Shown: piece after piece, positions 34,584 through 44,540 of the stretch
Position numbering within the stretch: the first letter of the stretch is position 1
Layout: each line of letters opens with the position of its first letter
NCBI RefSeq assembly: GCF_004345735.1
Contig: NZ_SLXL01000013.1
Coordinates: forward strand, 17,747 to 81,746
Direction: 5' to 3'
DNA length: 64,000 nt
Source: Rhodovulum adriaticum
Lineage (GTDB): Bacteria > Pseudomonadota > Alphaproteobacteria > Rhodobacterales > Rhodobacteraceae
Made by a program: the position numbers and the translations under genes
The notes under the pieces: generated by a model
The model's input: only the letters and a program-made list of their open reading frames with translations
Databases searched by the model: none
Told to the model about the DNA's origin: nothing

Positions 34584-36338
34584 TTACTTGGCCGGGAAGG
34601 GGCCGACATAGCCGAAATAGGCCATGGCGTCGGCCGGATCGGCCAGCTTGTCCTCGTCCGATTCACCGTAGGGGTGCTGGATGACCGCGGTCAGGTAGCC
34701 CCAGCCGTTGATGTTCGGGTAGTAGTAGGGCGAGGTGGTTTCCGACCCGTAAGGCGTGGTCATGATGCGGGTCAGTTCGGCCGTATCCATGTCCAGCGCC
34801 CAGATGGCGTCGTTCTGGTGGCCCGAGCCGGTGTCCTCGCCGATGATCAGCGTGTTGGTGCCGGTCATGAAGGTCACGTTGTCGGGGTTGGAGATGCCGT
34901 CGATGTCGCAGCTGTTGTTCGCGAACTCGCTGTCGTCGGCATAGTCCATCATGGTGCCGGCGATCACGGCCTTCATCGACTGGGCGACGTAGTCCGAACC
35001 GATTTCGGCGTCAGCCGCGACCGGCATGCCGTAGACGGCGCCGCACTTGTTGGTTTCCAGCTGGATGTGGTCGGGGCCGCCGACATCCTGCTTGGCGCCG
35101 CCGTTCATGCCCTTGGCGATTTCCGACATCGCCACGAACAGGGTCGAGGAGGCCGGGTCGAAGGTGATGCCCTCTTCCTTGCGCAGCTCGGTGGTGGCGC
35201 CCATCATCGCGGCGTAGCGGCGGGTTTCCAGACGCGAGGCGGCGATTTCCATGCCCTCTTTCACCGCCAGGCATTCATGGCCGTTGGTGGTGTTGATCGA
35301 GGTGAAGCCTTCGGCGCAGGTGCCATCCTCGTTCGGGGCGGCGGCGTCGAAGATGTCGGCAAAGGCCGGCTTCTGGTCGACGACGGCCTTGATCTCGTCG
35401 GCGGTGGCGTGGCCCAGGCTGATCCACTCCATGTCGAACGCGCCCGCGCCCTCACCCGAGGTCTGGGTCAGCTTGGTGGCGTACAGCGTGCCGGCCGACA
35501 GGTCGCCCTCTGCGTCGGCGACGAACATGAAGAAGCCGACATTGGTGCCGTCATCGGACATGTAGGTGGTCTTGCCGTCGGGCATCACGTAGGCCAGTTC
35601 CAGCGCCATGCGGCCCATCGCGTAATGCTTGGTCACGGTCTCTTCGCCGGCTTCGTTCACGGCGACCTCGACCGGATAGCCCCAGGTGTAGGGGTTGAAC
35701 ACGCCGCGGAACTCTTCCAGCGACATTTCGGCCGGGTTCAGGCCAAAGTAGCGGGCCATCGGGTAGAAGTAGTCGTCGATGTCTTCCAGCGCCTCGGCTT
35801 CATAGACTTCGCGGGCGTTGGGTTCGTACTCTTCCGAGCCCAGATGCGTGGTCCAGGGCGTCACGGAACCGGCGCAGGGCACCCACAGGCCGCCAACGGC
35901 CGAGAAGTCGACCGGACGGGTCCAGACCGGGGTCAGCATGCCGGTGTCGGCATCCTGGTTCAGTTCGGTCAGGTACATCGCACCGGGGCGCGATTCAAAG
36001 TGGCTGACCGAGAACAGTTTGTCGCCCACGGGCAGCAGCGAGGAAAAGTCGGTATCGACCGAGATGTGCTGCGAGCCGTCGGCGCTGACCACCGGGTTGC
36101 CGTCCTTGTCGATCAGCAGGCCCCAGGTGCCATCGCCGATCTTGTCGCCGCCGCGGGCGATGACGTGATAGCCGATTTCGGCGGTTTTGCCGTCGATGGT
36201 CACGCTTTCCGAGGCGATCGCGGCGCGTTTCAGTTCATCGGTGTTCGGGAAGGCGACGGGCGCGAATTCAACGCTGTCGGCGAAGGCGGGCGCGGCCAGA
36301 AGGGCAGTGCTCGCCAGCAGCAGGGTCTTGCGGGTCAT
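34584..36338 (-). CDS. PhoX/DUF839-family secreted protein
   Basis: 584 residues. ATG at 36338 with AGAGG before it; signal peptide MTRKTLLLASTALLAAPAFA is Sec-type rather than the twin-arginine type usual for PhoX. The motif VPCAGSVTPW with C155 matches the position of the cysteine that bridges the two irons in PhoX, followed by THLGSEEYEP; later NTLIIGEDTGSGHQNDAIWA and GYLTAVIQHPYGES are DUF839-like. PhoX enzymes are calcium- and iron-dependent alkaline phosphatases, so phosphate scavenging is plausible, but two cytochrome genes flank it. Activity not proven. Confidence 0.82.
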   Translation of the reverse strand: MTRKTLLLASTALLAAPAFADSVEFAPVAFPNTDELKRAAIASESVTIDGKTAEIGYHVIARGGDKIGDGTWGLLIDKDGNPVVSADGSQHISVDTDFSSLLPVGDKLFSVSHFESRPGAMYLTELNQDADTGMLTPVWTRPVDFSAVGGLWVPCAGSVTPWTTHLGSEEYEPNAREVYEAEALEDIDDYFYPMARYFGLNPAEMSLEEFRGVFNPYTWGYPVEVAVNEAGEETVTKHYAMGRMALELAYVMPDGKTTYMSDDGTNVGFFMFVADAEGDLSAGTLYATKLTQTSGEGAGAFDMEWISLGHATADEIKAVVDQKPAFADIFDAAAPNEDGTCAEGFTSINTTNGHECLAVKEGMEIAASRLETRRYAAMMGATTELRKEEGITFDPASSTLFVAMSEIAKGMNGGAKQDVGGPDHIQLETNKCGAVYGMPVAADAEIGSDYVAQSMKAVIAGTMMDYADDSEFANNSCDIDGISNPDNVTFMTGTNTLIIGEDTGSGHQNDAIWALDMDTAELTRIMTTPYGSETTSPYYYPNINGWGYLTAVIQHPYGESDEDKLADPADAMAYFGYVGPFPAK

Positions 36339-36500
36339 GGGAAACCTCTGGGTTTGGGTATTGCCTGGAGGGGAGGGGGCAGAACCACTCTCCGCCCGGT
36401 GTCGGGCGAAACTCACACTAGAGATGCCGCTTAATGGAATTATGACAAATCCAAACCCGCGACGGGTTGTCCGCCGGGCGCGCGCAGTGTGCGGGCCGGG

Positions 36501-36779
36501 TCAGTTCTGGCCTTCCCATGGCGGGAAATACTCGAACAGGTAATCGACCACCGCCTGCATGTTATCGGGGCGGTTCTCGATATCGGTCATGTCGATCACA
36601 TGCTCGATCCACTCGTCCCGCGTCTTGCCCTCGCTGTTGGCGATGTTGCGCAGCGAATGGCAGCGCGTGCATTCCTGGCGCACGATGCCCAGGCGTTCAT
36701 CCTTGGGCAGTGAAATCGCCCAGGCCGACTGGCCGGCAACGGCGACAGCGGACAGGGCAAGGGGCAGAAGGGGGCGCAT
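36501..36779 (-). CDS. Small monoheme cytochrome c
   Basis: 92 residues: signal peptide MRPLLPLALSAVAVAGQSAWA, then LGIVRQECTRCHSLRNIANS with the single haem motif CTRCH and MTDIENRPDNMQAVVDYLFE near the C-terminus, where a methionine may be the sixth haem ligand. Size and layout are those of a soluble periplasmic electron carrier. It lies upstream of the PhoX-like gene on the same strand with a 162-base gap that may hold the latter's promoter. No partner oxidoreductase can be named. Confidence 0.85.
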   Translation of the reverse strand: MRPLLPLALSAVAVAGQSAWAISLPKDERLGIVRQECTRCHSLRNIANSEGKTRDEWIEHVIDMTDIENRPDNMQAVVDYLFEYFPPWEGQN

Positions 36780-36989
36780 CGATCAGTCTCCGGTGACACG
36801 TCTTGGTCTGGTTCCGGGGCGGAATATGTCACGCGCACATGTCAGTTCCGCGAGCCTTCCCAAGTCCGGGCGCGACAAAACACCCCGGTTCACGGGGCGG
36901 TGGGGCAGTGTGCAATCTCAACTCTCATCGCGGGGGAGATGTCGTCTAGACTGTCCCCAGATCCGCCTTAGCGCAGAAAGAGTCGGGCC

Positions 36990-37877
36990 ATGGCCTATCG
37001 TGTAAAACGCTCTGACAAATCTGTTCAGGCCGCGCTGCGGCGTATCGCGGTCCAAGAGATCGACGCAGGCCTTGCCGAACTGGATAACCCCGACATGGAC
37101 CTGCATGACAAGGTCCACCAACTGCGCAAGCGGGCCAAGCGGTTGCGCGGGTTGTTGCGCCTGGTGCGCCCGGCCTTTCCCGGCTACGCGGCGGAAAACG
37201 AGGCGATCCGCGATGCCGCGCGCCGCCTGTCTGGGCTGCGCGACAGCGAAGGGATGGTGGAAACCTACGACAAGCTGGTGGCCGCTGCGCATCTTTCGGG
37301 CTTTGCGCGGGTGCGTGCGCATCTGGTGTCCCTGCGCGATGCGGCCGCTGCCCGCGCCCATGTTGAACAAGATCTTGCTGCGTTCCGGGCGGCGCTGCTG
37401 GATCTGCGGGGCCGGGCGGCGAAGTGGCGCCTGACCGAGGACGGGTTCGCCGCGATGCAGGACGGGCTGGAAAAGGCATTCGCCCGCGCGCGCAAGGCCC
37501 GTGCCGCCGCGGCAGAGGATCCCGCCGTGGAGCGCATTCACGACTGGCGCAAGCGGGTCAAGGACCACTGGTATCACACCCGTATCCTGGCGCCGCTGAA
37601 TCCGCAGGTCATGGATCACCGCGCGCAGCAGGCGCGCGACCTGTCCGAGATGTTGGGCGATCACCACGATCTGGATGTGTTGGACTACTACATCGCCCGC
37701 GCCGCGGACCTGCCTGGCGATCCCGCCCTGTGGGCGGCGTTTCGCGGGCACATCGCCGCGCGCCAGAACGTGCTGGAAAACGAGGCGCAGAACCTGGGCG
37801 CGCGGCTTTTCGCCAGCCCCGCCCGCGATCTGGGCAGACGCTGGGCGCGCTGGTGGAAGCATTGGAAAGGGGCCTAA
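36990..37877 (+). CDS. CHAD-domain protein
   Basis: 295 residues, almost all helical and strongly basic: VHQLRKRAKRLRGLLRLVRP at about 46-65 and a second, similar block VERIHDWRKRVKDHWYHTRI at about 178-197, with the paired histidines and lysine/arginine rows that define CHAD domains; LSEMLGDHHDLDVL follows. The basic pocket binds polyphosphate in characterised members. There is no CYTH domain, unlike triphosphatase fusions. It is a single gene; the divergent cytochrome/PhoX set is 210 bases away. Polyphosphate binding or granule association is an inference from the family. Confidence 0.85.
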   Translation: MAYRVKRSDKSVQAALRRIAVQEIDAGLAELDNPDMDLHDKVHQLRKRAKRLRGLLRLVRPAFPGYAAENEAIRDAARRLSGLRDSEGMVETYDKLVAAAHLSGFARVRAHLVSLRDAAAARAHVEQDLAAFRAALLDLRGRAAKWRLTEDGFAAMQDGLEKAFARARKARAAAAEDPAVERIHDWRKRVKDHWYHTRILAPLNPQVMDHRAQQARDLSEMLGDHHDLDVLDYYIARAADLPGDPALWAAFRGHIAARQNVLENEAQNLGARLFASPARDLGRRWARWWKHWKGA

Positions 37878-37890
37878 CCCCGCCCACGGG

Positions 37891-37915
37891 AAAGAGGGGC
37901 TGTGCCAGGCCCCTT
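37891..37915 (-). terminator. Terminator-like hairpin after lysK (minus strand)
   Basis: Leftward reading gives AAGGGGC, an 8-base loop and GCCCCTCTTT; a 7-bp stem followed by a T-rich tail, between the convergent CHAD gene and lysK. It may also stop the CHAD transcript, but there is no T run in that direction. Confidence 0.45.
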
Positions 37916-37941
37916 GGGGCCCGGCGGTTTGCTGCTGTGCC

Positions 37942-39513
37942 TTAGCCGCGGGCCAGTGCGCCCTCGATCAGCTTGACGGTTTCATCGACCCCGTAAAGCG
38001 CGATGAACCCACCGAAGCGGGGGCCCTGGCTGGCGCCCAGGATCACCTCGTACAGCGCCTTGAACCAGTCGCGCAGCGGGTCGAACGCGTGATCCTTGCC
38101 GACCGCAAAGACGAGGCTTTGCAATTCCTCGGCGTCCAGTCCGCCCTCCCAGGTCTTCAGCCGGGCGACCAGATCCTCCATCGCGGCGCGTTCCTTTTCG
38201 TCGGGCGCGCGGAACTGGCGCGTCGGCGCCACGAAATCGCGGAAATAGCGCACGGCGAATTCCGCCGCCTCGTCCAGGTGGGGGTGGGTTTCGGGCGACG
38301 CATCGGGCGCGTACCGCTTGATGAAGCCCCACAGCCCGTCCTTGTCGTCCGCCCCGGCGACAGAGGCCAGGTTCAGCAGCATCGCAAAGGGCACGACCAT
38401 GTCCGATTTCGGCGGGTTGCCGTTATGGATGTGCCAGACCGGGTTGGCAAGTTGCGCCTTGGTGTCCTGATCGGGGAAGGCGCGCAATTGCTGATGGTAT
38501 TCGTCCACCGCCTTGGGGATCACATCCCACCACAGCCGCTTGGCGGTCTTGGGCTTCTGGAACATGAAGTAGGACAGGCTTTCGGTGGCGGCATAGGTCA
38601 GCCACTCGTCGATGGTCAGGCCGTTGCCCTTGGATTTGGAAATCTTTTCGCCGTTCTCGTCCAGGAACAGTTCGTAGGTGAAGTGTTCTGGCTTCTTGCC
38701 GCCCAGGATTTCGCATATCCGGTCGTAGATCGGCGTGTTGGTGGAATGGTCCTTGCCGTACATCTCGAAATCGACATCCAGCGCGGCCCAGCGGGCGCCG
38801 AAATCGGGCTTCCACTGCAGTTTCACGTTGCCGCCGGTGACCGGCAGGGTCCATTCGCAGCCTTCTTCGTCATCGAAGGTGATGGTGTGGGCCTGCGCGT
38901 CCACGTGTTTCATCGGGACATACAGCACCCGGCCAGTTTCGGGGTGGATCGGCAGAAAGATGGAATAGGTCTGCTGGCGTTCTTCGCGCAGGGATTTCAG
39001 CATCACCGCCATGATGTCGTCATAGCGTTCGGTCGCGCGTTTCAGCACCTCGTCGAAACGGCCGGATTTGTAGAACTCGGTGGCCGAGTAGAATTCGTAC
39101 TCGAACCCGAAGGTGTCCAGGAACCGGCGCAGCATGGCGTTGTTGTGATGGCCAAAGCTTTCATGCGTGCCAAAGGGATCGGGCACGCTGGTCAGCGGGC
39201 GCTGCAGGTTTTCGTGCAGCATTTCCTGGTTGGGCACGTTGGAGGGCACCTTGCGCATGCCGTCCATGTCGTCGGAAAAACAGATCAGGCGCGTGGGGAT
39301 GTCGCTGATCGCCTCAAAGGCGCGGCGGATCATCGTAGTGCGCAGAACCTCGCCGAAGGTGCCGATATGCGGCAGCCCGCTGGGGCCATAGCCCGTCTCG
39401 AACAGCACGTACCCCTTTTCGGGCGGCCGTTTCTCGACGCGTTTGAGCAGTTTCCGGGCCTCTTCGAAGGGCCAGGCCTTGGAACTCATCGCGGCGTCGC
39501 GCAGATCGGACAT
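37942..39513 (-). CDS. lysK: Lysyl-tRNA synthetase, class I
   Basis: Charges tRNA-Lys with lysine. 523 residues with the class I signature pair: HIGH-like [13 protein letters not shown] near 43-55 and [11 protein letters not shown] (KMSKS loop) near 285-295. Class I LysRS is normal in archaea and alphaproteobacteria and unrelated in fold to class II LysS. The start [16 protein letters not shown] is followed immediately by the conserved N-terminus. It is a single gene on the minus strand. No class II lysS is present in the window. Confidence 0.95.
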   Translation of the reverse strand: MSDLRDAAMSSKAWPFEEARKLLKRVEKRPPEKGYVLFETGYGPSGLPHIGTFGEVLRTTMIRRAFEAISDIPTRLICFSDDMDGMRKVPSNVPNQEMLHENLQRPLTSVPDPFGTHESFGHHNNAMLRRFLDTFGFEYEFYSATEFYKSGRFDEVLKRATERYDDIMAVMLKSLREERQQTYSIFLPIHPETGRVLYVPMKHVDAQAHTITFDDEEGCEWTLPVTGGNVKLQWKPDFGARWAALDVDFEMYGKDHSTNTPIYDRICEILGGKKPEHFTYELFLDENGEKISKSKGNGLTIDEWLTYAATESLSYFMFQKPKTAKRLWWDVIPKAVDEYHQQLRAFPDQDTKAQLANPVWHIHNGNPPKSDMVVPFAMLLNLASVAGADDKDGLWGFIKRYAPDASPETHPHLDEAAEFAVRYFRDFVAPTRQFRAPDEKERAAMEDLVARLKTWEGGLDAEELQSLVFAVGKDHAFDPLRDWFKALYEVILGASQGPRFGGFIALYGVDETVKLIEGALARG

Positions 39514-39622
39514 GTCAGCACTCCAGTCGGGCCGGGCCCCATGCCCGGCAAGGCCCGTGTCCTATTGCCCGGTGTGGGCTACGTCAATATTCTGCGCCGC
39601 AACATGCCCGAAGGAGGCCGAA

Positions 39623-40045
39623 ATGAGCACCGAAACCGCCCCCCTGACCGCCCCCGACGCACTTGTGGCCATAATGCTGGCCGTCTCGGCCTCGGATGAA
39701 ACGATCCGCACGGCCGAACTGGTGACGATCGAGCGGATGGTGAACCACCTGCCGGTCTTTGCCGATTACGACGTCGAACGCATCCCGGCCGTGTCCAGCG
39801 CCGTGCTGGAACTGTTCGAGGAATACGACGGTCTGGACGCGCTGTTCGGGCTGGTGCGCGAGGCGCTGCCCGAAAAGCTGTATGAAACCGCCTATGTACT
39901 GGCCTGCGATGTCGCCGCCGCCGATGGCCGGCTGGGCGAACAGGAACTGCGCCTGCTAGAGGAAATCCGGTACGAGCTGAACATCGACCGCCTGGCCGGT
40001 GCGGCGATCGAACGGGCGGCGCGCGCGCGCCACATGGTGGCCTGA
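39623..40045 (+). CDS. TerB-like (tellurite-resistance-family) protein
   Basis: 140-residue all-helical cytoplasmic protein. SASDETIRTAELVTIERMVN and DVAAADGRLGEQELRLLEEI are the two TerB-type acidic helices that bind metal in characterised members. The ATG at 39623 is preceded by AAGGAGG; a longer open frame upstream is ignored. It overlaps the following PPase-like gene by one base, so the two form an operon. Despite the family name, most TerB relatives have no proven tellurite role; a stress or phage-defence function is possible. Confidence 0.8.
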   Translation: MSTETAPLTAPDALVAIMLAVSASDETIRTAELVTIERMVNHLPVFADYDVERIPAVSSAVLELFEEYDGLDALFGLVREALPEKLYETAYVLACDVAAADGRLGEQELRLLEEIRYELNIDRLAGAAIERAARARHMVA

Positions 40046-40413
40046 TGGTTCCTGCCGATCTGCCCGACCGTTTCTGGCCCTTTGCCGATGCCTTTGTCGC
40101 CGGGGTCAAACTGGTGATCGACCGCCCCCGGGGCAGCGCGCACCCGCGCTTTCCCCAGATCACCTATCCGTTGGATTACGGCTATCTGGACGGGACGCGC
40201 GCCATTGATGGCGACGGGGTGGATGTCTGGCGCGGCAGCCTGGGGGCGGGGCGGGTTACTGGCGTCGTTGCCTCGCTGGACCTGACCAAGCGGGATGGCG
40301 AGTTGAAACTGCTGCTGGACTGCACCGCCGCCGAGATGGACCTGATCAACGACTTTCATAACCAGGCGGAATGGGTCGCGGGGGTGCTGATCACACGGCC
40401 CGCGGGCGTTTGA
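40045..40413 (+). CDS. Inorganic-pyrophosphatase-like protein, reduced
   Basis: 122 residues. YPLDYGYLDGTRAIDGDGVDVW (41-62) matches the family I pyrophosphatase core with the aspartates D55, D57 and D60 but with glycine in place of the usual proline of DGDPxD; the second metal block appears only as KRDGELKLLLDC. The usual family length is 170-180 residues, so the N-terminal strand and the C-terminal helix are missing or short. Start overlaps the TerB-like stop (TGATG). Catalytic competence is uncertain; it may hydrolyse another phosphate compound. Confidence 0.7.
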   Translation: MVPADLPDRFWPFADAFVAGVKLVIDRPRGSAHPRFPQITYPLDYGYLDGTRAIDGDGVDVWRGSLGAGRVTGVVASLDLTKRDGELKLLLDCTAAEMDLINDFHNQAEWVAGVLITRPAGV

Positions 40414-40497
40414 CCGGCTGGTGCAAACCGTTGACCGCGCAGGACAGCGGGAAAACGGTCTGACTGCCCCGTGCTGCGTTCCACGCGGGCCGGTTCG

Positions 40498-41988
40498 TCA
40501 CCCGTAGAGCAGCCCCCATCGTGCCACCAGCGCCCGTTGCAGCGTCCGCGACCGGCCGATCCAGGCGCGCCCGCCGGGTGGGCGGTCGCGTTGGGCCACG
40601 GTCAGGCGGGCGCGGCGATCCTCGTCCGCGGTGAAGATGGCGAAGGCCAGGTCGCGGCCATCGGGCCCGGTTGCATAGCCCGCCAGCGCCGAGACGAAAT
40701 TCAATGTGCCGGTTTTCGCACGCACCTTGACCGGGTGGCCGGACATGACCTTGCCGTTGGCATCGCGGATCGGGATGTCCTTCATCAGCGGGTTCAGCGG
40801 GCCGTCGGGGCCCACCGCGACCAGCAGGCGCACCATCTCTGCCGCTGAGATGCGCGAGGCGTCGGACAGCCCGGAATGGTCCACGAACCGGGCCCGGCGC
40901 GTGCCCACCCTGGCCGCAATCCATTCGGTCATCGCCTGCCCCGAGGCCGCCAGCCCCGTGGGCTGGCCCCCGCGTGCCAGGGTCGCGGCCAGGCCGACCG
41001 TTTCGGCGGTCAGGTTGGTGGAGTATTTCAGCATGGCGCGCAGGATCTCGGACAGCGGCGCGCTGAGGTGATGCGCCAGCAACGCGCCGCGGGGCGGGGC
41101 CGGGGCAGGGCGCGGGTCGGGCAGGCGCAGCCCCTGGGCGCGGGCCAGGGTGTGAAAAACCTCGGCGCAATAAAGCGCGGGCCGCCGCACCGGCAGCCAG
41201 CGCGCCCCGCCATTGCCGAGCGCGCCCTGTGCCACCGTCCATTCGTCCACCCCTCCCATCGAGGAATAGGTGTAGACCGGCGCGGCGCGCTGGACCACGC
41301 GCATGCGGGCCACGCCCACCTCGGGGCGGTAGCGCCGGGCGCGGGCATCCATCGTGACCGCGTATCCCGTGCCGTTGCGGCGCCACTCGAAATGCACCCG
41401 GTTGAAATTCAGGTTCAGCCCGGAAATCGCGGGGTTATAACCTGCGTGATCCGGCTGGCCCGGGTCGATCGCCGCCAGTTCGGGCAAAGCGCCGGAATGG
41501 TATAGGAACCGGCCCGTCACGCCGCGTATCCCGGCGGCGGTCAGTTTGGCCACCAGATCGCCCAGCATGTCGGTATCCAGCGTCGGATCGCCCCCGCCGA
41601 CCAGCACCAGATCGCCCTGAATGCGTCCGGACCTGACAGGGCCGGTGGCGATAACCCGCGTCTCAAACCGATGATCGGGGCCCAATGCCTCCAGCGCGTA
41701 GAAGGCCGTTCCCGCCTTGGTGACCGAGGCGGGCGGTAGGCCCAGCAGGGGGTTATGCACCTCCAGCATCTCGCCGGTACGGGCATCGGCCACGGCCAGG
41801 CCGATCTTGCCGCTCAGCCGCGCGTCGGCCAGCAGGCGGTCCAGGGCCACCGCGCGCCGGGCCAGTTCGGGCCGGGCAACAGGGCGCGGACTGCGCGCCA
41901 GCGGCGTGGCCAGCGCCTCGCTTGCCACGCTGGCGGTTGCGGCGGCCAGAAATGCACGCCGGGACAGGGGGATTGCCGGGCCCTTCAT
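40498..41988 (-). CDS. dacB: D-alanyl-D-alanine carboxypeptidase/endopeptidase (PBP4, S13 family)
   Basis: 496-residue periplasmic peptidoglycan hydrolase that trims or opens peptide cross-links. The start MKGPAIPLSRRAFLAAATAS is a twin-arginine-like signal; an ATG 12 codons upstream would precede it without gain. Catalytic motifs: SVTK (SxxK), YSTN (SxN) and AKTGTLN (KTG). The large insert between SxxK and SxN (about 200 residues) is typical of PBP4. It lies 72 bases downstream of nadD on the same strand. Tat export of a PBP4 would be unusual but not unknown. Confidence 0.9.
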   Translation of the reverse strand: MKGPAIPLSRRAFLAAATASVASEALATPLARSPRPVARPELARRAVALDRLLADARLSGKIGLAVADARTGEMLEVHNPLLGLPPASVTKAGTAFYALEALGPDHRFETRVIATGPVRSGRIQGDLVLVGGGDPTLDTDMLGDLVAKLTAAGIRGVTGRFLYHSGALPELAAIDPGQPDHAGYNPAISGLNLNFNRVHFEWRRNGTGYAVTMDARARRYRPEVGVARMRVVQRAAPVYTYSSMGGVDEWTVAQGALGNGGARWLPVRRPALYCAEVFHTLARAQGLRLPDPRPAPAPPRGALLAHHLSAPLSEILRAMLKYSTNLTAETVGLAATLARGGQPTGLAASGQAMTEWIAARVGTRRARFVDHSGLSDASRISAAEMVRLLVAVGPDGPLNPLMKDIPIRDANGKVMSGHPVKVRAKTGTLNFVSALAGYATGPDGRDLAFAIFTADEDRRARLTVAQRDRPPGGRAWIGRSRTLQRALVARWGLLYG

Positions 41989-42060
41989 GGCAGAGAGTGA
42001 AGCAAATCCGCCCCTTCGGAGCAAGCGCGCAGCGCCCCGGGGACAGAGTGTTTCAGTGTT

Positions 42061-42657
42061 TTACCACTCTCCACGTGCCCGGATGTCCGAGGACGAGATG
42101 TGGACCAGCGGCACGTTCAGGAAACACCAGGCCGGTGTGTCCCGCAATGCCAGCGCGCGTGAATGCGTGGCCGGCACCCGGTAGCGTGCAAACGCGATCG
42201 CCGCCCTGGATCGCCGTGCGCCAACCCCCTGGCCGGGCCGGGCCAGTACGCCCACCGGGACGTTTTGCAGGATCCATTCCCACCGATCCCAACGGTGGAA
42301 CGTCATCAGGTTGTCCGCGCCCATCAGCCAGACGAAATGCACGCCGGGGTACAATGTCCTCAGCTGGCCCAGCGTCGCCGCCGTATAGCGCGTGCCCAGC
42401 CGGGCCTCGATATCGGTGATGGTCACGCGGGGGTCGTGCATGATCCGTTCCGCCGCCGCGATCCGGCGCGCCATCGGCGCGGGGCCCTCGGGTTTCAGCG
42501 GGTTGCCGGGGCTGACCAGCCACCAGACGCGATCCAGTCCGAACCCCTTCAGCGCGGCCCGCGTGATATGGGCATGCCCCTCGTGGGCGGGGTCGAATGA
42601 CCCGCCCAGAAGGCCGATGCGCATGCCCGGCGCAGCTTTGGGAAATCCGGTCCGCAT
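42061..42657 (-). CDS. nadD: Nicotinate-mononucleotide adenylyltransferase
   Basis: Transfers AMP to nicotinate mononucleotide in NAD synthesis. 198 residues from [20 protein letters not shown], with the nucleotidyltransferase signature [11 protein letters not shown] and the C-terminal [12 protein letters not shown] ((I)SSTxIR motif). GGAGGGA precedes the ATG at 42657; an ATG 31 codons upstream is possible but lacks a site. The usual neighbour rsfS is not beside it; dacB follows. Divergent from ettA with 115 bases between. Confidence 0.93.
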   Translation of the reverse strand: MRTGFPKAAPGMRIGLLGGSFDPAHEGHAHITRAALKGFGLDRVWWLVSPGNPLKPEGPAPMARRIAAAERIMHDPRVTITDIEARLGTRYTAATLGQLRTLYPGVHFVWLMGADNLMTFHRWDRWEWILQNVPVGVLARPGQGVGARRSRAAIAFARYRVPATHSRALALRDTPAWCFLNVPLVHISSSDIRARGEW

Positions 42658-42772
42658 TGCGGTCCCTCCGTTGCAACCGACGCGCACGTTAACCCGCCCC
42701 GCATTGCCCTTGTCCAGCGGAATCGCTATGTCAGCGGGCAACTCAGGCACAAACGCATGAAGGCGGTTCCCG

Positions 42773-44440
42773 ATGGCTTCCTACCAGTATGTCTACCACA
42801 TGGACGGTGTGTCCAAGACCTATCCCGGCGGCAAGAAATGCTTTGAAAACATCCGCCTCAGCTTTCTGCCCGGGGTCAAGATCGGGGTCGTGGGCGTCAA
42901 CGGCGCCGGTAAATCCACGCTGCTGCGCATCATGGCCGGCTGGGACAAGGATTTCACCGGCGAGGCCTGGGCCGCCAAGGGCGCCAAGGTCGGCTACCTG
43001 CCGCAGGAACCGGAACTGGACCCCAACCTGTCGGTCCGTGAAAATGTCATGCTGGGCGTGGCCGAGAAGAAGGCCAAGATCGACCGCTTCAACGAGATCG
43101 CGATGCAAGTGGCCGAGGACTATTCCGACGATCTGATGGAGGAGATGACCACCCTTCAGGACCAGATCGACGCGGAAAACCTGTGGGATCTGGACAGCCA
43201 GATCGACGTCGCGATGGAGGCCCTGCGCTGCCCCCCCGACGACGCGCCCGTCGAAACCCTGTCGGGCGGGGAACGCCGCCGGGTCGCGCTGTGCAAGCTG
43301 CTGCTGGAAGCGCCCGACATGCTGCTGCTGGACGAACCGACCAACCATTTGGACGCCGAAACCATCGCCTGGCTGCAAAAGCACCTGATCGAGTACAAGG
43401 GCACGATCCTGATCGTCACCCACGACCGCTACTTCCTGGATGACATCACCGGCTGGATCCTGGAATTGGATCGCGGCCGCGGCATCCCCTACGAGGGCAA
43501 TTATTCCAGCTGGCTGGAACAAAAGGCCAAGCGCCTGGAACAAGAGGCGCGTGAGGACAAGGCCAGGCAGAAGCAACTGGAACGCGAACTGGACTGGATT
43601 CGCGCAGGCCAGAAGGCGCGGCAGGCGAAATCCAAGGCTCGTATCCAGGCCTATGAGGAAATGGCCGGCCAGTCGGAACGCGAAAAGCTGTCGCGCGCCC
43701 AGATCATCATCCCCAACGGCCCGCGCCTGGGCGGCAAGGTGATCGAGGTCGAGGGCCTGAAAAAGGGCTATGGCGACCGCCTGCTGATCGAGGATCTGAC
43801 CTTCGCCCTGCCGCCGGGCGGTATCGTCGGCGTTATCGGCCCCAACGGCGCGGGTAAATCGACGCTGTTTCGCATGCTGACCGGGCAGGAACAGCCCGAC
43901 GAGGGCAGCATCACCTTTGGCGACACGGTGCAGCTGTCCTATGTCGACCAGTCCCGCGACGCGCTGGACCCCGACAAGACGGTGTGGGAGGAAATCACCG
44001 ACGCGCTGGACATCGTCACCCTGGGCGACGCCGAGGTGAACAGCCGCGCCTATTGTTCGTCCTTCAACTTCAAGGGCGGCGATCAGCAGAAAAAGGTGGG
44101 CCTGCTGTCAGGCGGGGAACGCAACCGCGTCCACATGGCGAAACTGCTGAAATCCGGCGGCAACGTGCTGCTGCTGGACGAACCGACCAACGACTTGGAC
44201 GTGGAAACCCTGCAGGCGCTGGAAGCGGCGCTGGAGGATTTCGCCGGCTGCGCCGTCATCATTTCGCACGACCGCTTTTTCCTGGACCGCCTGTGCACCC
44301 ATATCCTGGCCTTTGAGGGCGAGGCGCATGTGGAGTGGTTCGAGGGCAACTTCGAAGCCTACGAGGAAGACAAGATCAGGCGGCTGGGACCGGACAGCGT
44401 GGAGCCGAAGCGGGTGAAGTACAAGAAGTTTGCGAGGTAG
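42773..44440 (+). CDS. ettA: Energy-dependent translational throttle protein (ABC-F)
   Basis: 555-residue ribosome-associated ABC-F ATPase that gates entry into elongation at low energy. Two ATPase domains: [24 protein letters not shown] and [14 protein letters not shown] in the first, [26 protein letters not shown] and [14 protein letters not shown] in the second; between them the charged linker [20 protein letters not shown] that contacts tRNA. The C-terminal [16 protein letters not shown] is the EttA tail. Length equals the family norm. No partner genes; single transcription unit. Confidence 0.95.
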   Translation: MASYQYVYHMDGVSKTYPGGKKCFENIRLSFLPGVKIGVVGVNGAGKSTLLRIMAGWDKDFTGEAWAAKGAKVGYLPQEPELDPNLSVRENVMLGVAEKKAKIDRFNEIAMQVAEDYSDDLMEEMTTLQDQIDAENLWDLDSQIDVAMEALRCPPDDAPVETLSGGERRRVALCKLLLEAPDMLLLDEPTNHLDAETIAWLQKHLIEYKGTILIVTHDRYFLDDITGWILELDRGRGIPYEGNYSSWLEQKAKRLEQEAREDKARQKQLERELDWIRAGQKARQAKSKARIQAYEEMAGQSEREKLSRAQIIIPNGPRLGGKVIEVEGLKKGYGDRLLIEDLTFALPPGGIVGVIGPNGAGKSTLFRMLTGQEQPDEGSITFGDTVQLSYVDQSRDALDPDKTVWEEITDALDIVTLGDAEVNSRAYCSSFNFKGGDQQKKVGLLSGGERNRVHMAKLLKSGGNVLLLDEPTNDLDVETLQALEAALEDFAGCAVIISHDRFFLDRLCTHILAFEGEAHVEWFEGNFEAYEEDKIRRLGPDSVEPKRVKYKKFAR

Positions 44441-44486
44441 GGTGGTGTGACCCAAAGGCGATAGTAGCCGCCAAAAGACAACCTGG

Positions 44487-44509
44487 AGCTTACAAGATGT
44501 AAGCTTTCT
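44487..44509 (+). terminator. Terminator-like hairpin after ettA
   Basis: AGCTTAC, 5-base loop, GTAAGCT (44499-44505) and then TTCT. 7-bp perfect stem 46 bases after the ettA stop, at the left edge of the AT-rich island. Confidence 0.5.
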
Positions 44510-44540
44510 GGTATTACTCTCGCAATCTTCAAGGGTTTGA

